From NCBI GenBank assembly GCA_902762335.1, contig CACWNZ010000126.1, positions 1-5,328 of the forward strand: a stretch of 5,328 nucleotides of DNA, written 5' to 3'. This document shows positions 1 to 5,035 of the stretch, piece by piece. The stretch comes from an uncultured Ruminococcus sp. GTDB taxonomy: Bacteria > Bacillota > Clostridia > Oscillospirales > Acutalibacteraceae. Numbering within the stretch: the first letter of the stretch is position 1; every line of letters starts with the position of its first letter. Under the pieces are notes generated by a model. It was not told where the DNA came from, made no database searches, and saw only the letters and a list, made by a program, of their open reading frames with translations. A program made the position numbers and the translations under genes.

Positions 1-1101
1 CGTCTTCTGAGCGTCCTCGTTTTCCTTGTTTTCTCCGCTCTCCTCTGCGTTCTCCTCGGTCTGCGCGGCTGCGGGCTCGCTCTCTTCGCTCTTGGCGGCT
101 GCCGCATCCGTAATGCTCAGAGCCTCCTCCGCAGCAGTCTGCTGCGGCTGATCCTCCGTACTCACAGCCTCCGACATAACGGGCTCGTTTTCCTGCTCCG
201 AAAGCCGCACCTCCCTGCTGCTCCTCAGGTCAAAGACGGCGTCACCTTCTTTTTCAAGAAGCGAGGTATCCACAACGAACTCGCTCTCTACAGTTCTCTC
301 GGCGGTCTGCTGCTCTGCGGGCTTTTCTTCGCCTATAAGCCTTTTCAGCGCCTCCATGCGCTGCTCGTACTCGTCCTCGGTGCAGAAGTAAAAGCTGCCG
401 CAGCTCGTAACGCAGAACACCCTCGGCTCACTCGTGAGAACGTTGAGCTTCTGCGTAAGCTCTCTGTCGAGAGATACCGCAAAGGGATAGAGCACCACCT
501 CACCCGCAGGAGATCTGAAGGATACGGCGGGTCTGTCGGTATTTTCCGCGGGAGCTATCATGGTCTCCACGCTCCTGTCCTCCGCATTGAGATATTCCGT
601 GCGCAGCCAGAAATGCTGACGGTCGTAATAGGCTCTCCTAACGGGTCTGTGCAGCTCGTTGGTCAGCTCTACGCAGTATCCCTCGGGCAGCTCTACCACC
701 CGCTCGGTCTGTCTGCCGCCCTTCATCTTTTTATACTTGAGCGAAACGCCCTGCTCAAGCGTATAGCTGTAGTTATATACGATATTATCCGACCTTATGC
801 TGCTGCGCTTTTTCTGCTTCATGCCCGTTTCAAAAAAGAGCTTCCTTGCAGCGCAAAGCACGTCGCTGCCGTTCCACATATCCTCCGAGGCGCTGTATAC
901 CCCGTAATATATCAGGTCGTTTTTTACGTTCTGTATCATCAGCTGCTCCATGTCAGGCTCTCCTTTATGTTTTTTCCGTTCAACTTCTTCGTCGACATCC
1001 AAATCTTGGAATGACTGTTCAGAAGATAAACCAAATAATTCTTTAGTTGAATTTATTCCTTCTTCTTTTGTTCCATCAAGAATTGTTAATTCTTTAGCCA
1101 T
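1..1101 (-). CDS. Hypothetical protein, C-terminally cut by the window edge; possible fusion ORF with an internal start at 951
   Basis: I do not recognise this protein. The frame has no stop from the ATG at 1101 to the window edge (367 codons) and continues beyond it. The first 50 codons (to about 952) are AT-rich and encode a charged segment starting MAKELTILDGTKEEG. From the ATG at 951 (MEQLMIQNVKND) the codons become GC-rich, like the rest of the window. Counting from 951, residues 1 to about 210 look globular, with alternating charged and aromatic residues and three nearby cysteines (C180, C184, C190). Residues from about 211 to 317 are rich in Glu, Ala, Ser and Gln and probably disordered. 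No signal peptide or membrane segment is visible. Both starts have good ribosome sites: AAAAGGAGG with a 6-base gap for 1101, and AAAGGAGAG with a 6-base gap for 951. The 1101 start overlaps the end of the upstream JAB-like ORF, so translation is probably coupled. The reading frame is certain; the start and function are not. Confidence 0.7.
   Translation of the reverse strand, partial: MAKELTILDGTKEEGINSTKELFGLSSEQSFQDLDVDEEVERKKHKGEPDMEQLMIQNVKNDLIYYGVYSASEDMWNGSDVLCAARKLFFETGMKQKKRSSIRSDNIVYNYSYTLEQGVSLKYKKMKGGRQTERVVELPEGYCVELTNELHRPVRRAYYDRQHFWLRTEYLNAEDRSVETMIAPAENTDRPAVSFRSPAGEVVLYPFAVSLDRELTQKLNVLTSEPRVFCVTSCGSFYFCTEDEYEQRMEALKRLIGEEKPAEQQTAERTVESEFVVDTSLLEKEGDAVFDLRSSREVRLSEQENEPVMSEAVSTEDQPQQTAAEEALSITDAAAAKSEESEPAAAQTEENAEESGENKENEDAQKT
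958..966 (-). promoter_or_regulatory. Internal ribosome binding site for the ATG at 951
   Basis: On the minus strand AAAGGAGAG lies 6 bases before the ATG at 951-949. It closely resembles the site in front of coaX (AAAGGAGAGAGC), so it looks like a native signal of the resident genome. It sits inside the longer open frame from 1101, where it would be coding. It supports a separate protein starting at 951 even though no stop separates it from the upstream 50 codons. Confidence 0.6.
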
Positions 1102-1634
1102 TGTACTCCTCCTTTTCCGCTTGATAAAAAGTGATTTATTGCATTATCAATTTCTTTATCAGCATTTGATTTTACATATTTCTTAAATTGTCTTTTATAT
1201 GCTGTTACAGCAGCAAGCTTATCATACAGAGTTTTTGTCAAAACTTCAATTGAGCCGTTATTTTTAACGATTGTAAGCGTTTTTATATCATCATTACCAA
1301 GAAATAAAGCCATATCATTCATAGAATAACTACTGTTTCTCGGATGATTGTGCATAATAATCAAATCTTTGCCTTTTCCGTTAAGTGCCGTTCCAAAATC
1401 AAGCCTGTCGTCACTGCCTTTGTGTTCAGTTCTGTCAGAAAAATCACTTCTGAATACAAAAGCAACTTCCTTGTTGTCGTTATTGTCACGAGAATAGCGA
1501 AGTAATTCTTTGTGCTGTTCCCTGATAGTCTTGCACTGTTCTTCAGAGTAACCTGCAATATTTACAAGTGGAACTTTTTCAAAGACGGGCAATTTTCGGC
1601 TATATGTAATATAATACAATATTTTATCCGTCAA
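1086..1634 (-). CDS. JAB/RadC-like metallopeptidase-fold protein, possibly an N-terminally truncated fragment
   Basis: The 182-residue product has HNHP at 95-98 followed by S104 and D107. This resembles the JAMM signature HxH-x7-S-x2-D of JAB metallopeptidases and RadC (HNHPSGD...S..D), but the spacer is one residue shorter. E56 in the strand NKEVAFVF is a candidate for the upstream Glu. From general memory, similar C-terminal domains occur in Firmicutes phage minor-head and polymorphic-toxin proteins; this was not searched. The only start near the 5' end is TTG at 1634. It has no ribosome site and an in-frame TAA lies 12 codons upstream; the first ATG is at the HNHP motif itself. The gene may therefore be a C-terminal remnant of a longer protein. 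Its 3' end encodes GKGG, which doubles as the ribosome site of the next frame, with a 16-base overlap. The region is AT-rich and uses ATT, TTA and AAA codons unlike its neighbours, suggesting transfer. Confidence 0.6.
   Translation of the reverse strand: MTDKILYYITYSRKLPVFEKVPLVNIAGYSEEQCKTIREQHKELLRYSRDNNDNKEVAFVFRSDFSDRTEHKGSDDRLDFGTALNGKGKDLIIMHNHPRNSSYSMNDMALFLGNDDIKTLTIVKNNGSIEVLTKTLYDKLAAVTAYKRQFKKYVKSNADKEIDNAINHFLSSGKGGVQWLKN
1108..1116 (-). promoter_or_regulatory. Ribosome binding site for the ATG at 1101, inside the JAB-like ORF
   Basis: On the minus strand AAAAGGAGG, a near-perfect anti-16S match, lies 6 bases before the ATG at 1101-1099. It is embedded in the last codons of the JAB-like ORF, which stops at 1086. 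This is the usual layout of a translationally coupled gene pair, and it argues that something is really translated from 1101. Confidence 0.7.
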
Positions 1635-1734
1635 TGCAAACGATATTGATATTTTTTTATGTATCGGTCTTTATTCCGGTAAAAGAAAGTGTTATAATTC
1701 TGATATAATATTTTATCGGAAAGAGATGAGCATT
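1635..1734. promoter_or_regulatory. Divergent intergenic region between the JAB-like ORF and the MscS gene
   Basis: This short AT-rich spacer separates divergent genes. Plus-strand promoter elements are clear and listed separately. For the minus strand only a weak candidate is visible: TTTACC at 1683-1678 and CATAAA at 1661-1656, 16 bases apart, with no ribosome site before the TTG at 1634. The bases TTGACG at 1634-1629 could instead be a -35 box, with TATTAC 17 bases further on. In that case the apparent TTG start codon would be a promoter element. I see no terminator or long repeat here. Confidence 0.4.
1701..1709 (+). promoter_or_regulatory. Extended -10 promoter of the mscS-coaX operon
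   Basis: TGATATAAT contains a perfect TATAAT hexamer (1704-1709) preceded by the TG of an extended -10 element, which can make up for a poor -35. A second TATAAT lies at 1693-1698, with a weak TTTATT 17 bases upstream at 1670-1675. Transcription from the first would begin near 1716 and give a leader of about 20 bases before the ATG at 1735. Confidence 0.55.
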
Positions 1735-2655
1735 ATGATCTACGCAATCATGGATAATTCTCAGGCGAGCGCCGTCGTGAGTCAGGAGGAGAATATCGTA
1801 GAGAAAAACCTCACCATGACGCAGGAATGGCTTGAAAAGGCGTATAATTGGTTTATAAGCTATCTGCCGAATATCATTACCGCGCTGCTTATACTTATCA
1901 TCGGCTTCTGGCTGACAAAGCTTATCGGCAAGCTGATGCTGAGGGCTATGAAAAAAAGCAAGGCTGACCCCACCGTATCCACCTTTCTGCATTCTATCGT
2001 GGGCGTAACGCTCAAGATTATTATAGTTATATGCGCCCTCTCTACCCTCGGGGTGGATATGACCACAATAATCACCACGGTAGGCGCCGCAACGGTAACT
2101 ATAGGTCTTGCGCTTAAGGACAGTCTCTCCAACGTCGCCAGCGGTACGCTGATAATACTCAACAAGAAATTCAAGATAGGCGACTATCTTGAAACGGAGG
2201 GACTCAAGGGCAAGGTCGTCAAGATCGACATGATGTATACCACGCTCTGCACCTATGACAACAAGGAGATACTCATACCCAATTCAAGACTGACCTCTAA
2301 TAATATAACCAACTATTTCGTGCAGGAGGACAGAAGGATAGACCTTATAGTGCCGATATCCTACAGCGAGGATATAGGCAAGGCACGAGAGGTCATCATG
2401 GGTCTGATAAACGACAGCGATATGACCATAAAGGAGCGCTATAACCGCGTAGCCGTGGACAGCTTCAACGAGAGCAGCGTGGACCTGAGCGTATGGGTTT
2501 GGTGCAGGTCGGAGGATTATTGGAAATGCATGGAAAAGATGAAGGAGGACATAAAGAACGCCTTTGATCAGAACGGCATTACCATACCCTTCAATCAGCT
2601 TGACCTGCACGTTATAGAAAACGAAAAAAATATCATCACAAAGGAGAGAGCTTAA
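1735..2655 (+). CDS. mscS: MscS-family small-conductance mechanosensitive ion channel
   Basis: Channels of this family sit in the cytoplasmic membrane and open under tension to release solutes during hypo-osmotic shock. The 306-residue product has the standard E. coli MscS-like layout: a short N-terminal segment, TM1 at about 46-65, TM2 at 88-107 and the pore helix TM3 at 109-142. The conserved GLALKDSLSN (124-133) matches GLALQGSLSN of the E. coli protein. A beta domain follows (about 144-197, with IPNSRL at 181-186), then an alpha/beta cytoplasmic domain ending near IPFNQLDLHV. The length is close to the 286 residues of E. coli MscS. I prefer ATG 1735 because GGAAAGAG lies 9 bases upstream. 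ATG 1726 in the same frame would give 309 residues but leaves almost no gap to that site; ATG 1750 is also possible. The stop codon overlaps the coaX start, so the two are co-translated. Family assignment is firm; the exact start is not. Confidence 0.93.
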   Translation: MIYAIMDNSQASAVVSQEENIVEKNLTMTQEWLEKAYNWFISYLPNIITALLILIIGFWLTKLIGKLMLRAMKKSKADPTVSTFLHSIVGVTLKIIIVICALSTLGVDMTTIITTVGAATVTIGLALKDSLSNVASGTLIILNKKFKIGDYLETEGLKGKVVKIDMMYTTLCTYDNKEILIPNSRLTSNNITNYFVQEDRRIDLIVPISYSEDIGKAREVIMGLINDSDMTIKERYNRVAVDSFNESSVDLSVWVWCRSEDYWKCMEKMKEDIKNAFDQNGITIPFNQLDLHVIENEKNIITKERA

Positions 2656-2657
2656 TG
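2641..2657 (+). promoter_or_regulatory. Ribosome site and TAATG stop-start overlap joining mscS and coaX
   Basis: AAGGAGAG at 2641-2648 lies inside the last codons of the channel gene. The TAA stop (2653-2655) shares its final A with the coaX ATG (2655-2657). This arrangement is typical of translational coupling and fixes the coaX start. Confidence 0.85.
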
Positions 2658-3422
2658 ATACTTGCAATAGACGCGGGAAATACCAATATCGTTTTCGGAG
2701 GTGTTGAGAAAAACGGAAAAACCTCGTTCCTGTGCAGGATAAACACCGACAAGAACAAGACCGAGGACGAATACGCCGTACAGCTCAAGATACTTATAGA
2801 ACTTAACGGGGCTTCATCGCAAAGCTTCGAGGGCGGTATAATCTCATCTGTCGTGCCGCAGCTCACACAGATACTCAGCAGGGCTGCCGAAAAGGTTACG
2901 GGCAAGACCCCGCTCATAGTCGGACCCGGCATTAAAACGGGTCTTAATATACGAATAGACGACCCCGCGCGCCTCGGCAGCGATCTTGCAGTCGGCGCGG
3001 TGGCGGCAATAGCCCTGTATCCCAAACCCCTTATGGTAATAGACATGGGTACGGCAACTACTATCTGTGTGGTAGATAAAAACTCCGACTACCGCGGCGG
3101 TATAATCGCACCGGGGCTCAGGGTATCTATGGAATCCCTGACACGCAGCGCGGCGCAGCTTCAGAGCATAGGGCTGTATCCGCCCAAAAGGGCTATCGGC
3201 ACCAACACCGCCGACTGTATGCGCTCGGGGCTCGTTTTCGGCAATGCGGCTATGATAGACGGGCTTATCGACAGAATGAGCCTTGAGATAGAGGGCGAGC
3301 CTACGGTGATAGCCACGGGCGGTCTTGCGCAGAACGTGATACCCTACTGCCGCCATAAAATAATAATAAACGACGAGCTGCTGCTCATCGGTCTGAGGAT
3401 AATCTACGACAAGAATTCCTGA
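2655..3422 (+). CDS. coaX: Type III pantothenate kinase
   Basis: This cytoplasmic enzyme phosphorylates pantothenate with ATP, the first and committed step of coenzyme A synthesis. The 255-residue length is normal for the family. It has the ASKHA-fold phosphate loop DAGNTN at 6-11, the SSVVP strand at 64-68 and the pantothenate/ribose segment GSDLAVGAVAA at 108-118, with D110 as the expected catalytic Asp. The second phosphate loop VIDMGTATT is at 128-136, followed by GGIIAPGL at 148-155, GTNT at 182-185, and ATGGLA at 220-225 near the C-terminus. Many homologues have GADR where this protein has GSDL. Type III enzymes are known to need a monovalent cation such as K+ or NH4+ and to resist feedback by CoA. 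The gene follows the channel gene with a one-base overlap and is closed by a strong hairpin six bases after the stop. Confidence 0.96.
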   Translation: MILAIDAGNTNIVFGGVEKNGKTSFLCRINTDKNKTEDEYAVQLKILIELNGASSQSFEGGIISSVVPQLTQILSRAAEKVTGKTPLIVGPGIKTGLNIRIDDPARLGSDLAVGAVAAIALYPKPLMVIDMGTATTICVVDKNSDYRGGIIAPGLRVSMESLTRSAAQLQSIGLYPPKRAIGTNTADCMRSGLVFGNAAMIDGLIDRMSLEIEGEPTVIATGGLAQNVIPYCRHKIIINDELLLIGLRIIYDKNS

Positions 3423-3427
3423 ACAGC

Positions 3428-3464
3428 AAAAAAAGCCGTTATCCACGTCGGATACGGCTTTTTT
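3428..3464. terminator. Bidirectional intrinsic terminator between coaX and the XRE regulator gene
   Basis: A run of seven A (3428-3434) leads into GCCGTTATCC (3435-3444), a five-base loop, GGATACGGC (3450-3458) and six T (3459-3464). One bulged T interrupts an otherwise perfect stem. A on one side and T on the other let it stop transcription from both coaX (+) and the converging regulator gene (-). On the minus strand the hairpin overlaps the regulator stop codon (3465-3463) by two bases. Confidence 0.9.
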
Positions 3465-4161
3465 ATATGAGCTTTTTCATTTTTTCCTCGGTGTCGCGTA
3501 TAAGATTATACAGCGAAGGCGCAAGGTCGGGGTATTTTTTTGAGATAACGTCCGGTGACAGCAGCGGCACCGAATTATTATCGACGGCAGAATGATCTGC
3601 TGTTGCGCGCCCCGAGGTAAGAGAGCTTATATTGGCGTCTATCACGTTCATAAGCGCCGTGGATACCACCGGGAAGAGCTCGGGTATGACCGAGAACATA
3701 GCCTGCGGATTCCTCGAGTTTGCGGAATAGACCTCTCTCATCATCTTATATACCGAGACCATAAAAAAGGCGGATACCTCTGCTGTGAGCCCCTTATGAC
3801 CCGTGCGGTCGAGTATCTCGAAGATCACGTTCATGGCGTCGGTGATGAGCTTTTTGTTCATGGCTATCATCGCGTTCGGTCTTGAGGACTCCTCGGCGCT
3901 CTCTGCCGCATCAGCTGCGGACGGAGCTTCTATACTGAACTGCGCGCCCGTGCGGTCAAGGCTCCTGCCGAGCAGGTAATCGCAGGATACGCCGTAGTAA
4001 TCGGCTATCTTGACAACGAAATCAAGTCCGCATTCTCTTATACCCTTTTCATAGTGGGAAAGCAGCGCCTGTGATACTCCCAACTCAAGAGCAGCCTGCT
4101 TCTGACTGAGTCCCCGTTCCTTTCTCAGCAGAGTGACTATTCTCGGAAAATCGTTGTTCAT
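3463..4161 (-). CDS. XRE/Cro-CI family helix-turn-helix transcriptional regulator
   Basis: Residues about 5-60 of the 232-residue product form an HTH_3 domain: LLRKERGLSQKQAALELG, then VSQALLSHYEKGIR as the recognition helix region, ending in the typical ADYYGVSCDYLLGRS. An Ala/Ser/Glu-rich linker (about 78-98) follows. The C-terminal region (about 99-232) is mainly helical and I do not recognise it; it could bind a ligand or mediate oligomerisation. It lacks the LexA/CI Ser-Lys peptidase signature. The start at 4161 is chosen because AAGGGGG (4174-4168) lies 6 bases before it and the HTH domain begins at once. The open frame reaches back to 4371, but that extension covers promoter DNA and the divergent gene's start. 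The gene diverges from the histidine phosphatase gene. Inverted repeats overlap its promoters, so it probably binds there and represses its own expression. Confidence 0.9.
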   Translation of the reverse strand: MNNDFPRIVTLLRKERGLSQKQAALELGVSQALLSHYEKGIRECGLDFVVKIADYYGVSCDYLLGRSLDRTGAQFSIEAPSAADAAESAEESSRPNAMIAMNKKLITDAMNVIFEILDRTGHKGLTAEVSAFFMVSVYKMMREVYSANSRNPQAMFSVIPELFPVVSTALMNVIDANISSLTSGRATADHSAVDNNSVPLLSPDVISKKYPDLAPSLYNLIRDTEEKMKKLI

Positions 4162-4209
4162 GATACACCCCCTTGACATATCGCCCGCAAAATTATATAT
4201 TAAATATAT

Positions 4210-4238
4210 CGTATTACGGCGCGTACCGACATAATACG
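4210..4238. repeat. Inverted repeat overlapping the proximal regulator promoter
   Basis: CGTATTA (4210-4216) and TAATACG (4232-4238) are perfect 7-base arms separated by 15 bases. Inside them, CGG (4217-4219) and CCG (4226-4228) can extend pairing with a three-base bulge. The repeat covers the proximal -10 box and start point. It could be an operator or, in RNA from the distal promoter, a 5' leader stem-loop. Confidence 0.5.
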
Positions 4239-4259
4239 ACAGATTAAACAGTACGTAAA
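4231..4259 (-). promoter_or_regulatory. Proximal promoter of the XRE regulator gene
   Basis: On the minus strand TTTACG (4259-4254) and TATTAT (4236-4231) are separated by 17 bases, the optimal spacing. Transcription would start near 4225, giving a leader of about 60 bases. Confidence 0.5.
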
Positions 4260-4274
4260 TTATATACCATTTAC
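4255..4274. repeat. Inverted repeat GTAAAT-N8-ATTTAC
   Basis: GTAAAT (4255-4260) and ATTTAC (4269-4274) are perfect inverted arms around an 8-base spacer. The left arm overlaps the proximal -35 box and the repeat spans the distal -10 box. The arms share the GTAAA half-site with the neighbouring repeat at 4270-4287, suggesting a multi-site operator. Confidence 0.45.
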
Positions 4275-4287
4275 AACAATTTGTAAA
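4259..4287 (-). promoter_or_regulatory. Distal, near-consensus promoter of the XRE regulator gene
   Basis: On the minus strand TTTACA (4287-4282) and a perfect TATAAT (4264-4259) are separated by exactly 17 bases. This is the best sigma-70/sigma-A type promoter in the window. Its -35 box and spacer coincide with the inverted repeat at 4270-4287, so a protein bound there would block it. Confidence 0.65.
4270..4287. repeat. Operator-like palindrome TTTACAA-N4-TTGTAAA
   Basis: Perfect 7-base arms, TTTACAA (4270-4276) and TTGTAAA (4281-4287), flank a 4-base centre. Size and symmetry fit a site for a dimeric XRE/Cro-type repressor. It overlaps the -35 and spacer of the distal regulator promoter and lies about 50 bases before the phosphatase start. 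An offset ACAAC (4273-4277) and GTTGT (4288-4292) pair may add a further half-site. Confidence 0.6.
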
Positions 4288-4338
4288 GTTGTTTTTTGCC
4301 CGAATTTGAAAAAAATATTTATAAAGGACAGATAAAAT

Positions 4339-4968
4339 ATGCGTTCCTACACTATCTATCTTATCCGTCACGGAGCCGTTGACGAGACCAACAAAGGCAG
4401 GTATATCGGCAGAACGGACGTAAGGCTTTCCCCCAAGGGAAAGGAGCAGCTTGCCCTTATCCGCGATACCGCAGGCTATCCTTATCCCGAGGTGATATAT
4501 TCAAGTCCCCTTCTGCGCTGCACCGAGAGCTGCTCGGTCATCTACCCCGAAAGAGAGATCAGGACCGTCAGCTCTATGAGCGAATGCGACTTCGGGGATT
4601 GGGAGGGAAAAACCGCCGAGGAGCTTGCAGGCACTCCCGAATTTGCCGATTGGCTCAGGAATTCCGACAAGACCCCGCCGCCCCGCGGCGAAAGCGGAAA
4701 GGACTTTGCCGCAAGGGTGGCAAGGGGCTTTGAAAGGATAGTAGAGGAGCTTTCCGCAGAGAATACCTCAACTGCCGCAATAGTGACCCACGGCGGCGTT
4801 ATAATGACCATACTCGCAATGTACGGTCTGCCTCAGGCGGAGAGCTACCGCTGGCGTATGGACAACGGCTACGGCTTTGCCGTAAGGATAACCCCCATGC
4901 TCTGGATGAGAGACAGGGTAATGGAGGTATTTGACACCGTACCCTTTGCGCCCAAGCCTGAGGAATAA
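4339..4968 (+). CDS. Histidine phosphatase family protein (phosphoglycerate mutase/CobC-like)
   Basis: Members of this family form a phospho-histidine intermediate and remove phosphate from small metabolites. The 209-residue product has the catalytic LIRHG motif at 8-12 (R10, H11 nucleophile), R60 in SSPLLRC, the acid residue E82 in SECDFGDWEG and the second histidine H151 in VTHGG, so the active site is complete. The segment CDFGDWEG and the later PPPRGESGKDF resemble alpha-ribazole phosphatase CobC (PGGES..DF). No cobalamin genes lie nearby, however, so the substrate stays open; GpmB-like or other sugar-phosphate activity is possible. ATG 4339 is preceded by AAAGGA (4323-4328) at a 10-base gap. 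The gene diverges from the XRE regulator and is followed by a hairpin. Family assignment is secure, specificity is not. Confidence 0.92.
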   Translation: MRSYTIYLIRHGAVDETNKGRYIGRTDVRLSPKGKEQLALIRDTAGYPYPEVIYSSPLLRCTESCSVIYPEREIRTVSSMSECDFGDWEGKTAEELAGTPEFADWLRNSDKTPPPRGESGKDFAARVARGFERIVEELSAENTSTAAIVTHGGVIMTILAMYGLPQAESYRWRMDNGYGFAVRITPMLWMRDRVMEVFDTVPFAPKPEE

Positions 4969-4985
4969 GCATTATGATCTTACCC

Positions 4986-5030
4986 GAAAAACGGACTGTC
5001 ACACCAAGCGGTGCGGCAGTCCGTAGCTTT
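4986..5030. terminator. Intrinsic hairpin terminator between the histidine phosphatase and the minus-strand gene
   Basis: ACGGACTG (4991-4998) pairs with CAGTCCGT (5017-5024). Inside, CACC (5002-5005) pairs with GGTG (5010-5013) across an AAGC loop, leaving a short imperfect segment between the two stems. On the minus strand the stem is followed by five T (complement of A 4986-4990 plus A4991), a good terminator for the gene ending at 5036. On the plus strand only AGCTTTT follows, so termination of the phosphatase message may be weaker. Confidence 0.75.
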
Positions 5031-5035
5031 TGCGG

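Larger units (their letters stand above)
4162..4338. promoter_or_regulatory. Divergent control region between the XRE regulator and the histidine phosphatase
   Basis: This 177-base AT-rich region holds two good minus-strand promoters and several inverted repeats, each listed separately. An additional AT palindrome, ATATAT-TAA-ATATAT, lies at 4195-4209 close to the regulator start. For the plus strand no convincing promoter was found. The best -10 candidates (TATTTA at 4316-4321 and TATAAA at 4320-4325, with T-rich DNA upstream) would start transcription at about 4327-4332. That would exclude the AAAGGA ribosome site (4323-4328) from the message. Confidence 0.65.

Noticed and set aside
613..1186. 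Plus-strand ORFs opposite the left-edge gene
   Set aside because: They lie antisense to the long minus-strand frames, have no ribosome sites, and their codon pattern is the mirror of the real genes.
1330..1360. HNH endonuclease motif
   Set aside because: The HNHP string lies in a strand-turn context followed by S..D, as in RadC/JAB proteins. The other conserved residues of HNH nucleases, such as the spaced Asn and the final His, are absent.
2844..3446. 200-residue minus-strand ORF opposite coaX
   Set aside because: coaX is a clear, complete family member. The antisense product has biased His/Tyr/Arg composition and no recognisable domain, as expected of a shadow frame.
4208..4240. T7-type phage promoter (TAATACGA on both strands)
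   Set aside because: Only 8-9 bases match on each strand and the downstream CTCACTATA part is missing. The matches are explained by the inverted repeat.
4162..4371. N-terminal extension of the XRE regulator frame back to 4371
   Set aside because: It would run through two promoters and the start of the divergent phosphatase. Its composition is intergenic, and the ATG at 4161 has a strong ribosome site directly before the HTH domain.
1729..4981. 13-base repeat AGCATTATGATCT at about 1729 and 4968
   Set aside because: One shared 13-mer is not surprising in 5 kb, and the two contexts (a gene start and the end of another gene) have nothing else in common.
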